Source: Arctopsyche grandis (lineage: Eukaryota; Arthropoda; Insecta; Trichoptera; Hydropsychidae). Taken from it: DNA of 64,000 nucleotides. Shown here piece after piece: positions 32,826-44,915 of this stretch (positions within the stretch are counted from its first letter, which is position 1; every line of letters starts with the position of its first letter). The position numbers and the translations under genes are program-made. The notes under the pieces were generated by a model. It was not told where the DNA came from. It searched no databases and was given only the letters and a program-made list of their open reading frames with translations. The stretch covers positions 10,576,501 to 10,640,500 of the forward strand of contig NC_135367.1 in the NCBI RefSeq assembly GCF_051622035.1. Reading direction: 5' to 3'.

Positions 32826-35800
32826 TTATAAATTTTGGAAATGGTTACTATAGTTCCTATTGGTGTTGGTCTTCGACGAGACGTACGTCAAGTTTGGTAA
32901 AATGTTCACGTTTGGCGGCATGCTACTTTGAATCGCCGTTTTCGATTTGGCGGTTGGCAAGTTTGAGTTTTTATACGAGTAGGACGGATTGTTGACTGTC
33001 GACTGCGAGTGAATGTTCTGACTGATCGTTTTCAATTCGTTGGTGTTCTTCGACGGCACCGTGCTGCTCACAAAGTCGGACCAGTCGACGCTGTCGTCCA
33101 TCGACGGATTGGATGAATTGGCGATTCCGAAGCCGTTGCACGACAGCATGTTCGGCATAGTCGGCTTCGTCGACGAATGCTGACTGGCCACCGGCTTCGT
33201 CGAGACGAAATCCGACCAGCCTTCGTCGTCGTTCGACGGATCGACGCTCGAAGAGTTGCTAGCTTTGGTGTTTTCTTTTACTTCGCTGTACGATTTTATC
33301 GAATCCACCGGATTGAATCGAGCTAGATCTTGAAAATCGATGCCGGGATTTGGCCAGTTGATTTGGGAGTAATTTTCTAAAGACAGAGGTTGCAGTATCT
33401 GTTGCGAGGAACTTTTCGAAGAGTACTCTTCGGTTTGGCGACGCGCATACGTTGGCTCCAACGGAGGTTTTTCATAAGAATTCAACGAGTAATTCACAAC
33501 GGGTCGCATATCGTTTTTGGCTTTACTAGGTCCATTTTCGAAAATTGTCAACGACGGCTGTAATGCGATTTCTTTATTCGGCACGTTGTTTGGGAAAGGT
33601 ACAAACTTGACACTTTGAAAATCGTCAAAATCGTCTACATTAGATCCATTATTCGTAGGCAATATATTTATATTTGACACATTGGATATGCTCTCTTTAG
33701 TTGTTATCGAATTTGTTGAAAATTCTGTAAAATCAACAGAAAAATCACTTTGGTTAATTCTCGTATGTTTCTCGTTAGGTTGCATCTGAACTGGCTCAAC
33801 GGAATCTGCTACATTAGCATCGCTGACAATTTTCGATTCCTTTAAAATGAACTGAGTCGATCCTAAAGGTAAATTTGGCAAAGATGACAAATCGGAAAGA
33901 GCATCCATGAAACCATTATCGAGCGTGTTCACATTGGTAGTGGATACCGGCAAAGAAATATCATTTAGATCAGAAAAGTCATTGAAATCAGAAGATTTCA
34001 CTTCGCCAGGCGCTGGCCAATTTACAATGGGAGCCATCGGAGACAACTTAACAGGCTCTAATAAGTTCGTATTTGTAAAATGGGTTCGAGTAGAAGCCGC
34101 GATAGCTTCGGCTGATTGGAAATCACCAAAATCGTCAGGCTCATCCTTGACCGGAACGTTTAAAATTGCATTACCCTTATCGACAGCAGCGATTGTACTT
34201 AACGAGTCCACTTTAAATGCATCTTCCTTAATATCGGCGTAAACATTGTCACCGGTCGAGACAATATCGCCGGTCTTGTGTGATTGAAAGTCGTCAAACT
34301 CGTCAAAGCTTTCGTTGTGAGTAACAACAATCTTATCGACGTCACTCGTCTTGAAGTCGTTACTCGGTGGATCTTGGAAACTATTGAAATTTTCGTCATT
34401 ATAATGAATAGTGTGAGACCAAGGTGTTTCTGAATCTGTCGGTGTGAATATGTGAGTATCTGGCAGGTTGATTTTACGTCCAAAATTCAATACAGTCGGA
34501 TGAGACGGTTTGTCGGTCTTCGGCTCTTCCGAAGGAGTTTGAGCTTCAAATGCATGTACTACATTTGAGAGGTCATCCCTTTCGCTGCAAGCTGAAAAAA
34601 AACAAAATAATTAAAAAATAATAATAAAAACAACAATTCACTCAATAACTTACATATGTATAGAAATATTATTGGGAATATTTTATTACAGACAAACAAA
34701 TGCATAACAATGATGTGTAATAAATACGTTTTTCATCGTTGCACTTACCGTTTGTGAAAAGATCGCTAATTTTAAAATGTGCAGATTGACCAGAGGTCAT
34801 TTGATCCAAAGTTGCCATGAGGTGTTCTAAATCTAGGAGGAGGGATTCAGCGTAGGAAGCTGGATGAGGTGAACGAACATAACGAAATGGGAACCGTACC
34901 AAGAGCAGCATAATCAAATAATTTAAAATATAAACGAAAACCAACCATAATGATAAACAAAACAAATAGGCAATAAGTTGAAGAGTATCCATTGCATGTG
35001 AGACATGTAAGAAAAACCACAATAATCAACAATATAAAATTTCATGTCAACATAATACTGTTATACTTTTCTTCAATTGCGAATAGTTTTTGACGAAGCG
35101 GATTCGAGCACTTACATGCTTGTAAATCTGCACTAGTCAGGCTTGAACCATTCTCCCATCCGAAGTCCTTACCGGGCAACGCTGGAGATGATTGAGCGTC
35201 GCCGACGTTTGTCAATTTACGCTCAGAATATTGCTCCGAGATCGGCTTGATCGGCTGCAGAGGATTACTGCCTAAATTAGCGGCAAATCTCGGCATATTT
35301 ACATTCCACTTTGGTCCGAATAACTGGAATGATAAAACCATCAACAAACAAAACCAAAATAAATAAAAAAAAGTGTACCAATCAGAAGAAAAGAACACTT
35401 ACAATGTTTCTAGAATCAATTCCTAAGCTTTTTAACAAAGATTTTTGACTAGCAGAATTGTTCCATGGAAACAGATAAGATTGTTCCGTTTCACAGTTGA
35501 TAAGATGGTTCCAACTTTCACCGAGGACCGTCTTCAATTCACAATTAGATTCTTTCGATTCTATATCACATTCAAATACATTCTCCTCACAAAAAATATT
35601 ATTAACTACTAAATTAAACTTATCACCAGCTGTCGATTCATTTTCAGATAAAAGTTCGCTCATTTTAAAATCATCATCATCTGTAGTTGTTGTTTCGGAC
35701 ACTGCTGTTTCGTCGTTTCTTACGACAGGATTGTAAGTATCGAAATCTCCGAAATCGTCGTCGTCATCAACATCATTAACAGGTGGTGTAGAAGAGAAAT

Positions 35801-37612
35801 CATTGACTGGGCTATTATTATCGACGATAAAGTCCATTTTTTCATTAACGTCACATTGTACATCATCAATATTTGCAGTCTCAAGAGGCGGGGGGCATTG
35901 AGAAGTATTCAATGACCCACTCAATATGTCTTTTATATCGCCACTTTGGAATGTTGTAAAATCTTCAAAATCGCCAAAGTCGTCATCGTTCAAATCATCC
36001 TTTTTTTCTGCTAACACGCCTAAATCTAGGTCACTGTCGGTTTCGTTAGACTTTTGCTCACTCAATTCATTCCCGCTATTTAAGTCATCGCCAAAGTTGA
36101 GATCAAGATTTGTAATTTGGTTTGTACTTTCAGATTCAGGAATGTGATTGCTGGCGTTTTGATTCCAGTCTACGACAAAGTCGTCGGTTATAATATCAGT
36201 ACTGTGAGTATTTTCTATAGAACATACACAATTACGCTCTGAACAGTTTCCGCATACAGTAAATAAATCAGTGGTTGGAATTTCTGATGAAATGGCTTCT
36301 TCGACTTCGACGCGGTTATATTTTTCTACAATATCGAGGAAAATATCTTCGATAGGTAGTGATTCGTCTGATTTAATTTCACTATTTACAATATCATCTG
36401 GTTCATTTTGGGGCGAGTCATGAGGAATTTCCAGAGCGACGTCGACGTCGCTATTTTCTTCATTCGGAATAGAAACACTTACGTCAGATGACGTTTCGTG
36501 CGATCTGGAATCTTTTTCAAACGCGTCAGGAGTTTGCCCTTCGTTAACCTTAGGTAAATAATATGAAGTTTCGGGTGAGCTGTTGAGAGTCGATGAACTG
36601 AAAAATGTACCGAAATCGTCAAAGCTCGCATTGAGGCTATCTTCGACGGATTCTTTCCCATTTTGAAAGTCAATTTGTAGACTATCTAATTTCAAATCTA
36701 AATCTTCAATATTGTTTTCTTCTTCGGAATCGTTCTTAGCACCATCGCGGTTGACTTGCAGACTTTCTATAAACTTGGGAAACGGCTCTTTCTGTTGACT
36801 TTCATTTTGGATCATGAGAGTCGGAGCATTTTCGTCCGAAGGCGTATTAACTTTTTCTTTGCTCAATACTTGTGATGGGTTAGCGTCAACACTCTCCGAT
36901 GATACCTTTTCAACATAAGTGCAATCAAATGAAAATCTCTCAGGCTCGAATTGATTGGAAGGTGAATGTGACGAATCTGAAATTATAATAAATGAAAAAT
37001 AAATATCACGAATCAAATGTCAAAAGTGAGAATTTACTACGATTTGAAATACATATACATAATATTTCATAAATCCACCAGTTCAATGACCTTTCAAGAA
37101 TAATATCGAAAATGGTCTTAAAAATAAATTTAATATTCTCCAAAAATATCAATTTCCAAAAGATTTTATTGGAAAAAATATATTAAATTATAATACAAAA
37201 TCAATTTCATACAAATTTGTATACAAAATTGTTGATTGAATACAAAAGTAAGGCATCAATGTAAAACATTAACAGCATATAAGTCAAGGACAAATCAAGC
37301 ATAGTATTGCTTTATACGATCTTGATATATCATCGTAAATACTCGATTTAAAACTTTAATTTCAAAATGTAAAATAAATGCGCGTAAAGCACACTATTTA
37401 CTGTGTCAATTTATATGATGCGAATACAAGTGTGCAAATACATATGGCAATATTGATGCAAGGGTGTGATGTGTGATGTGTGATGTGTGATGCAGTTGTA
37501 GGGAACCTGTGCATTGGAAAGTGAACTCGTCTTCGTCGAGGTCGAGGTCATCGTCGCAATGGTCGGGTGGAGGCGGAGTGCTGCTGACGAGCGGAGGCGG
37601 AGGCACCGACAT
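32826..37612 (-). CDS. AFTPH: Aftiphilin, clathrin/AP-1 associated trafficking adaptor
   Basis: Minus-strand exons in order: 37612-37507, 36976-35403, 35323-35116, 34859-34749 and 34591-32826. They splice in phase to 3765 nt, or 1254 aa. The start MSVPPPPLVSSTPPPPDH leads into an acidic region. Exons 2 and 5 are long, acidic and disordered, with repeated DDFGDF, DDFDDFQS, DEFDDFQS, SDFNDFSDL and WSDFVS motifs of the kind that bind AP-1 gamma-ear or AP-2. Exons 2-3 join to give SLGIDSRNI-LFGPKWNVNM-PRFAANLG, the hallmark clathrin-binding-box domain of aftiphilin at about residues 553-580. Exon 4 holds LLLDLEHLMATLDQMTSG. Family knowledge: aftiphilin acts in endosome/TGN trafficking with p200 and gamma-synergin. 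The domain sits mid-protein here, with about 625 residues after it. Unspliced ORFs alone would split this gene into four. Confidence 0.9.
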
Positions 37613-37860
37613 GGCGTTTCAGTTTCCGTTTCCGTTCGAAGTTGGCGTTTGAGTTGGCGTTGGCGTTGGCGTTGGCGACCGCTTACGAAGTGCACTCGGA
37701 CACTCTGGAGTAGCCCCAGAGACTGTGCCTCACATAACCGGGGGCTGACGCTCTGTAGGGCTCCGCCACCCAATCCACAACCACACTACCACCACCACCA
37801 CCAACTAATCTACTCCCCACACTGACACTTCACCGAGCCACTGACACGACACTTGTGTAC
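37613..37860 (-). promoter_or_regulatory. GC-rich upstream region of aftiphilin
   Basis: The 250 bases upstream of the aftiphilin ATG are GC- and CpG-richer than the surrounding DNA, with GTTGGC and ACCACC short repeats. This suits a 5' UTR and TATA-less promoter. No TATA box was recognised. Confidence 0.35.
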
Positions 37861-39239
37861 TCACTATTACGGCCATAATCTTGATACGATACGTATCCAT
37901 ACTTTTGCACAATTTTTCAATGCCCGGTTGACGGGAAATTATTATTATACTCAAAAACAAGAACACAATCGAGAGTTCCAAAATTATACCATAATGTCAC
38001 AAAGTTTTTATTTTTTAAATTTTAAAATGCGAATGTCCAATGACTGATAAAGTGCTTTTCCTTCCATTTGTTTACTATATATATTTGCATATTCAAAATA
38101 TTTCAAGGTTTCTTTTCAGATAACTGCATAAAATTGTTATAAAGTTTTCAATTTTTAGTCGGATTTAAAAAAAAATGATGACCAAGTAAGAGAGCATGTT
38201 GTCAAACTGGTTCGACGAGTCGCAAGAAGCGGTTAAACTGGAGCTTTAATTATCTTTATGTACTTACATCAGTCATTTTTACCTCATCGTGTATAAGCTT
38301 TAACATTTGTTGTATGGCGAAAACCAATGCAATGACAGAACTAGTGAACTTTTTGTGACAAATCCATAATATACGTTTTATAGTTTTCGAGGTTCAGTGA
38401 TTATTGATCACAAAGAGCTCGCCCAACAGTCACTAAAATCTCTATAATGGAACATCTGGCTCGAGTGCCAAATATTCCATATACGCGATTTTCATGGCAA
38501 AAATTGTCTTTGGGCGATCGTAGTGTGACTAATAATAATCCAATTACCGGTTTTCGATCAAAGCATACATAAATATATACATATTTCTAGTCAAGTTACA
38601 AAATTATATATATTTATTATACATTTGTTCACAAATATACATTTTTATTAATAGCTTAAATATAATATATGAATTTATGATTTTTAATTAATGATTCAAA
38701 TTATTAGAGCGCTATCGTAATAATTTTCATTTTGTTTTAATTGCGAATAAGAGAGTGAGTAAATTTTTTTGATAATAGAGAGAGATTGCTAGCAAAAGAT
38801 TTGCACAAAGAAAATTGCAAATAATAAATCAAGAGAAAACGAGCACTGATTAATCCGAAAGCTTTTAATATTGCAAATAGGGATTTCGTCACGACTTTCA
38901 ATCAATTGACTCCTGATAGCCTAGCGAGTTGACCTCTTCATTTATTTAAAGAGTATTTGTCAGTATACGCGGCGACTTTTCAACAATAGAGAGCGAATTC
39001 GTTAACATAGCAAATTGCTATTAGTAATAATATAGTAATGTTGCTAGACGCCAGCTATCTTTGTTTCTTATTCCACCTGGAGCTAATACTATGTAAATCC
39101 GTTAAGCTGCTATCGTCGTCGAACCTTGTCTTCCTACCATTTACTGCGTGTTGTAAACTAGTGAGATTTAAACGGACACGAAACCTCTACAAAACGTTCG
39201 AACATTGTTTATAAGTGTGGGTGAGTAACCCAGTGCTGC
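37861..39239. other. No gene recognised
   Basis: AT-rich intergenic DNA upstream of aftiphilin; no coding motif or complete repeat was identified. Confidence 0.5.
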
Positions 39240-39570
39240 CAACTTAAAACCATACAATAATCTTTTTCACTTGCCATGTCCCCCTAGAACGTCGGTAACT
39301 ATAACCCATCCATATTCTATCGGTGGCTGCTCTTAATAGGGCTCAAATTCTAAGGCCGTACTAATGTGGAATATTCTTCAACCATAATGTTTTCCGCTGG
39401 CCCCGACTACGTTGGCCTACGATCTTTCCCTGGATTATTAGGTGTGAGATTTCTGGCTCTCCATCACATGACCAATTCGACATATTTTCCCATCAGGGTC
39501 AGCACCTCAGCATTGGTTCTATACGCCAATCATAACATTTTCAGCGACCTTCTGTGTACGGACGCTCACA
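39240..39570 (-). pseudogene. RTE-like non-LTR reverse-transcriptase C-terminus, minus strand
   Basis: Minus-strand frames read IIQGKIVGQRSRGQRKTLW and then RAATDRIWMGYSYRRS, the post-RT block (normally QGK-xGxRGxGRRR-xWxxN ... RAA) of RTE-type elements. Stops and frame changes are present. A different lineage or different decay state from the fragment at 4163. Confidence 0.65.
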
Positions 39571-40132
39571 CATGCTGAAGCTCAGCGTAGAGACTGCGGT
39601 GTGGAGCTCCCTCAATGGTGTCTCCAATCGTCGATGATTCTTATGTGATGGAGTGCATGTGATGGATTGGTGGGAATGGAATGCACAAATAAAAGAGGTC
39701 GTGTGTTTTTATAGTTTTTATTCCGTATACAGTGTACAAAAAGCAAAGAAAAAGGGGGAGTGAGCGGCGAGCTGAGGCCTTCAGCCCTATGATTGAGGTT
39801 AAGTACTAACCCCAGCCAATTTTGAAAGGAAGAAACAAATCAAAACTTCCCACTATGTTCACAACGAATACAGTCTGAGAGACCCTTTCGTCGTAGAACG
39901 AGACGGTTGTCCAGCAATATTGCACAAGAACAACCGTACATCACCGCTCTATATAAAAAAAAACCAAATTGTACATAGCCAAGTACAAAATAAACAACAA
40001 CGCATGAACACACAAAGGTGCACATGAGTTAGGAACCACGAAAGACATAATTAGATAATTAATAATCAGAAAATTAGTCTGAACATTCTGCATACAATAA
40101 TAAGCTGAAATCGTAACATCGTAAAAGTCTAA
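39571..40132. other. No gene recognised
   Basis: About 39680-39780 may be a retroelement piece (antisense TTTATT signals, GTATACAGTGTACAAAAAGC also faintly echoed in TFB2M intron 1). Nothing definable. Confidence 0.4.
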
Positions 40133-40363
40133 TCTAATATATAATTTCGAAAGAGACTTTGTATGTAAGTATGTAAGTATCTTTCGTTGGGAACTTCGTA
40201 AACAAAACAAAGTTTCTATGTCGAAAATTAAATTGGTTGAATATTATATTTTTTTCTATCCAAATCAATTTAATAAAAAACCAAATGAATATTTACTATT
40301 ATATTCTCCATGTTTACGCTGTTTATATTACAAACACTGAGCGAAGCCGGGTAAAACAACTAG
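40133..40363 (+). mobile_element. Helitron-like element family A, copy 3
   Basis: A|TCTAATATATAATTTCGAAA at the 5' end and GAGCGAAGCCGGGTAAAAC-AACTAG|T at the 3' end. The 3' hairpin is CCG-(A)-GC / GC-CGG in the family consensus. 231 bp, non-coding. Confidence 0.7.
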
Positions 40364-40439
40364 TATGCAATAATAGAGAACGCTAAATCTCTATGTAATC
40401 CAAAATAGCATGTACCACAGGTTTGAATCATCAATTAAA

Positions 40440-40714
40440 AATGGATGAACTCGACGCGGTGAATAATTGAGAAGGCCACGGGTGGCGACGAGTGAAAGTG
40501 TGCGAATCGGCGATGGTCGTAGGCGGTGTTGTTGTGTTTAGACAGGGCGGCGGGTAGCGGCGCACTCGCTCATCACTCGCTGATCGTCGCTCGCTGATAA
40601 TCATCGTCGTCACCTTCGCCGTCACCGTCACCGTCACCGTCATCGTAAACACCAAACAGTGCGGCTGCGGCTGTCCCCGTCACTGCAGCGATGGCGTCCA
40701 AGGCTTCGTCTGAC
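40440..40714 (+). CDS. Candidate first exon of an unidentified gene (partial)
   Basis: A GC-rich island contains ATGGCG at 40691 in good context, followed by MASKASSD and then GAC-GTGAGT at 40715, a near-perfect splice donor. If real, the plus-strand gene has about 250 bases of 5' UTR from roughly 40440 and a first intron extending right, where I found no second exon. The opposite strand also has an open frame here (MDTRAKLTSDEALDAIAAV then a Gly-Asp run), so the strand is not certain. I do not recognise the protein. Confidence 0.35.
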
Positions 40715-41466
40715 GTGAGTTTCGCTCTCGTATCCATTCTCATATTCAAACTCAAACTCCCAACCGATTTAAAACGACCCCCCCCTCTCCCCCCCCCCTC
40801 CCACCGCTCCACACCGGGCACGCCCTTCTGACACCTGACACTTGATACATCACACCTCACTCCTCACACACATGCCAACCTGCCGATGCGGAACATGCAT
40901 TATTTATCCCGATAATTTACATCATTGCAGCCACCACACGAATGTCTCATTTCGTTTCGACAATTGCATGTTTTCCGTTTTTGTTTGTTATTACTGTAAC
41001 CGATCAAAATGCATCATCGTCCGTTTTTTTCTTCATATATATATACATTTAATTTGTTCGTATTATGTATGTTTTTCCGTGTGCATATTTTCCCACACTC
41101 GCAGGTCAGACTGGACACACCCCTCCAATTAGAAAATCGATTCTTAGTCATCCTTTCGTTCGTTCGCCGGTTCCCTTCGAATGTATTGCACCGTTTTTGA
41201 TATTGTGCAATCTGATTAAAATGCTGTAAATTTTCTCTAAATGCTATTACGAACGTTGATAGCCATCTTTATGGCTATATTCAATGCCGTCCGTTTACTA
41301 TACCAGTCGTCTGTTATTATGACTAATAATTTGTATTGCATATTTAATTTGGAATCGGGGTTGTATTTCAAATTTTTCTTTTGTATGAATCCGGCAGAAA
41401 TATTGTATTGCAGAATGAAATTGGATCGTTGGATTGCGACAGTTTTCAATATTTCCTTATATAATA

Positions 41467-41690
41467 CTAGTGGTGCTATCCGGCTTCGCTCGGTAAATGT
41501 AAATGAAATGAAAACCATGAAAAATGTTCATTTGTTATTTTATATTAAATTTATTTGAAACGAAACAAATCGACCGACCAATCACAAACGTTTTTGATCA
41601 AACCAACCAATCAGAAACGACTTTGACTTTGAGCCAATCAGAGACGAATTACTGACGCCGTTTCGATTTTTTATATAATATTCTTTATTA
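41467..41690 (-). mobile_element. Helitron-like element family A relative, copy 4
   Basis: Minus-strand 3' end TACCGAGCGAAGCCGGAT then CACCACTAG|T at 41467. The interior has repeated CCAATCA motifs (GACCAATCACAAACG, CCAACCAATCAGAAACG, GCCAATCAGAGACG). The 5' boundary is approximate. Confidence 0.55.
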
Positions 41691-41699
41691 TATTTAACA

Positions 41700-42715
41700 G
41701 TAACAACTTAAACTGTAATTATAGAAATTATCAAAACAAGGTTTTAGCTTCTTCAATGAAGCTTAATTTCCATTAAATTGTATTTCCATATAATGTTTTT
41801 TGAAATATTTGAAAATGACGCCAATAATTTCTTAATGAAAAATGTAAGAAATGATAATGCTAGAAAGGTTTTCTTACATTTTTTTCCGTATCAAATTTAA
41901 ATTTCAAGTTGTCTTACATAACCCATATATATATACATACAAGGAATAGAAGGGATTTTTTAGATAATTTTCCGATATTTTTTAAATAATTTTCCGGCCA
42001 TTTAATATACAGCTTCGTTCCGCTATAGCGTTTTTCATTTTAATTTATATAAAAAAAAATCTTCAGAGTATCAAAAATTTTTATCAAATTGATGGATAAA
42101 ATGCATTCAAAACAGCCTATGTACTATTCACCGATTGTATGTATCTCTTTACTGAACTAGTCCCCAGAGTATTTTTTGGCATTTACAAATTACATTATAC
42201 ATGTGTAATAATGATGATAGTAAATTACAATATGTTGTTGCTGTTTGCTTTTATCAAATCGTATGAGTCAATTTAATATCGTACATATAAAAAAGACTCA
42301 TTCATATGAGTTAGTTCCGTTAGGCAGAACTACATACATACATATGTCGAAGTAGTCACACCTCCAATCGCGACTTTTACACATACCAGATATGTGGAGT
42401 CGTTAAATTAAAAAACGCGATTCCGACTCCGACATTTAATTTTTTTTTCTGTAAGATGTCTGAATTTTTGTACGAATATTTTCTCATACAATAAATACAG
42501 TCTTAATTTCACCAAGGCAGGATAATATACAGGCTAATATAGAATGGCGCAATGTATAAATTTTTATTTAGGAATACATAATTGAATTCTTCAATACATA
42601 ATTAAATAATTTGTATGAATTATTCAATATATCAATTGATAAAAATAGTCAAAAATAAAATCGAGGCCATTTCCACCACTTTTATTAGAATTTTAAGTCT
42701 TAATAATTACGATCA
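41700..42715. other. No gene recognised
   Basis: AT-rich; no coding or structured repeat signal supported. Confidence 0.5.
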
Positions 42716-42970
42716 GGTACGCGGCATGTGTTTTATTTAGATAGTTACGCAAGTAAAAAAAAACCACTAGCACGCCCAATATATGCTATTGCAATCAAGG
42801 CCAAAACTCACCCCTTGGGGTGTTTTCGGTGATATTTTATCCTTGTATTTTGGTATGGTTCTGATAGTGATCGATAATGGTGATTCCCATATTTGAAGAA
42901 ATGTAGGAGAAACTTGTCGAAATAATAAGATCGTACGAATTAATAATGAAGACACGCCCATTCGCAGCTG
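42716..42970 (+). mobile_element. GGTACGCGGC repeat family, copy 1
   Basis: Shares GGTACGCGGC and AGGCCAAAACTCACCCC with 55165, 57040 and 57351; the best-delimited member (57351) looks Harbinger-like. The ends of this copy are not intact. Confidence 0.5.
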
Positions 42971-42983
42971 GAGTCATTAATAA

Positions 42984-43152
42984 CTAGTGGTTTTACCCGG
43001 CTTCGCTCGGTATTTGTAATATAAACCGCTTAAACATGACTTAATCTAATAGTAAACATTTTATTAAACTTATTAGAATTTAACGTCACGTATTGTACCA
43101 CCCACACCTTACATATGTACATACAAAGTCTCTTTCGATATTATATATTAGA
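42984..43152 (-). mobile_element. Helitron-like element family A, copy 5
   Basis: Minus strand: A|TCTAATATATAATATCGAAA at 43152 and ACCGAGCGAAGCCGGGT-AAAACCACTAG|T at 42984. 169 bp. Confidence 0.7.
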
Positions 43153-43319
43153 TGAGAAAAATACAAAAATGGAAACACTGCTTTTCAAATATACATACAT
43201 AAATTTATAATATAGAGGTACCAAACTTATATACTGTGGTGAATCAAACATGAACCCTTTATGATAGCTAGTAGGTGCATAATTCAATATTCATATACTT
43301 ACTCGATATATTAACGACT

Positions 43320-43880
43320 TCGACTCCGGCCGAAGGTTTCGTATGTGTAGAAAAGTGGTACACTAAATGGGGTGCAGTGAATGGGAGGAAATGTGCATGA
43401 ATGTATGCATGTAGCTCCGAGAGAACGAGCTCCCATGTCTGCAGGTGTGGTCCAGGGACCAAGCGTGCAGTTCCAGGTTGCTCGTGGCCAAGTTGGGGGA
43501 GGTATCGAGGAGGGAAGGAAGGGGAAAACACCGCACATAGGTAGGGCGGCCACTATTGTTTAGCCTTGCATGGCGTTTAGCGCTCTTTAATATATCGGCC
43601 GCAATTTCAATTGAGAGCATCCGCATTAGAGACGGAGCAGTTTTACGAGTTGCGCGCCATTCTGCGACTTCTCCGGCGACCTCACACTCGGAAGTCGTTA
43701 CGTCGGCCTCTCCTGAGGACTCTCCTCGCGAGACCCCAATTGAGGCGTCGTCGTACTCTTTTTCGACCCCCCCCCCCCCCCCCCAAGACTTTTTTCAGAT
43801 CCGAGATCCGAGTCGAACCGGCCAAGTCCTCTCACAAAAGGACAAATCTCTTGGGTCTCTGGATGCATATTGAACTTCGA
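43320..43880. other. GC-rich island with an 18-base poly-C run
   Basis: A stretch clearly GC-richer than its surroundings, with a C run at 43767-43784. Overlapping frames on the plus strand (one with SHSEVVTSASPEDSPRETP before the poly-C) look protein-like in composition but have no supported splice sites or recognised domain. It could be a promoter island, an exon or a repeat. Confidence 0.35.
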
Positions 43881-44011
43881 CCGCCTCTCTGATAATAATG
43901 CCACGTGATTAATATGTCGAAACTCTACGATGCTAATGTTCACTATTGAGACTAGTTGGAGGCCTTTGAAACTTCTGAGCAATCGTTCGCATTACAATTA
44001 TACTTATTAGA

Positions 44012-44230
44012 CTAGTGTTGTACCCGATGACATAACATCGCATGGGTGTTGGCATCAGAGAAATGTAATAATAATAGAAGGGCCCTTATGAATAAATAAT
44101 TGTTGTCAATATTACGCCGTATGTCTCTATAAATACGCTGCAATGCACGGAATACAATCGGATCAATTGACTTATAAAAATGTATCCCATGTTGTTTATT
44201 GTGTGTTTTTGAATGCATTTATATATTTTA
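44012..44230 (-). mobile_element. Possible Helitron-like 3' end
   Basis: Minus strand: CGATG-TTATGT-CATCG hairpin then GGTACAACACTAG|T at 44012. The 5' end was not identified. Confidence 0.4.
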
Positions 44231-44407
44231 TATTTTCTTCTTCTCTTATTTTATTTTATTTTAATATTGTTTTTTTTTTTAATGTATTTTAATTTTTCTC
44301 ATTTTTTTATTGCATTTATGTATAATTTGTAAAATATGTTTATTCAAACCCCTTGGGCCTATCGGCTTTGCCGCCTCCCCCAAGTATATTAAATAAATAA
44401 ATAAATA
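44231..44407 (+). mobile_element. 3' end of a non-LTR retrotransposon
   Basis: T-rich 3' UTR, then a hairpin with stem CTTGGG (44352-44357) and CCCAAG (44379-44384), and an AAATAAATAAATAAATAA tail. Layout matches the end of the LINE at 19310. Confidence 0.5.
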
Positions 44408-44745
44408 ATTGTGCAATTTTTACCGATGCTTGCCCATCTTGCGAATAATATAAACAAACAGAGAAGTTTTTATCGGACGTACGTCGAGCACCGAGCATCA
44501 AATACGACTGATGCTAAAATTATTTAGGATTTTCTGTGGATAATCGTCACTTGACAGCAATATGACGCCTAAAGCCACTTCTATTAATATAACATTTCTC
44601 TGGTTGGCATATTAAGTTGTTAAATAAAAAACTAATTAAAAGACATGTGTCGTCGGTCATGTGTGCGATCCCCTCGCGGTCGAATTTTTTCAAATACCTT
44701 TTATATATGTATTTAATATTTATATTTAATTGTTTAAATATAACT

Positions 44746-44915
44746 GCCTACCTACCTACCTACGTGTAAACAATATAAAACACCAATATAAAAAATAATT
44801 AATTAAATAAATTTTCAATAGATGGCAGTAAATTCTCTGCCAAGAGGAAACATTGGTAACCAACAGTATATATATATAAGTTTTTTATTTTATTATTGTA
44901 TTCGTATATACGTCG
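44746..44915. repeat. Interspersed repeat with CTAC tract, copy 2
   Basis: CTACCTACCTACCTACGTG, GTAAACAATATAAAACACC, TTTTCAATAGATGGCAGTAA; partner of 16290-16470. Confidence 0.55.

Noticed and set aside
33907-34242. Plus-strand open frame inside aftiphilin
   Set aside because: Shadow of the minus-strand coding exon, which has the domain motifs and splice sites; likewise 35497-36147 and 37514-37825.
40573-40745. Minus-strand protein MDTRAKLTSDEALDAIAAV with Gly-Asp run
   Set aside because: The Gly-Asp part is a GTCACC simple repeat and no splice sites support it; the plus-strand exon reading has a better donor. Kept only as an alternative.
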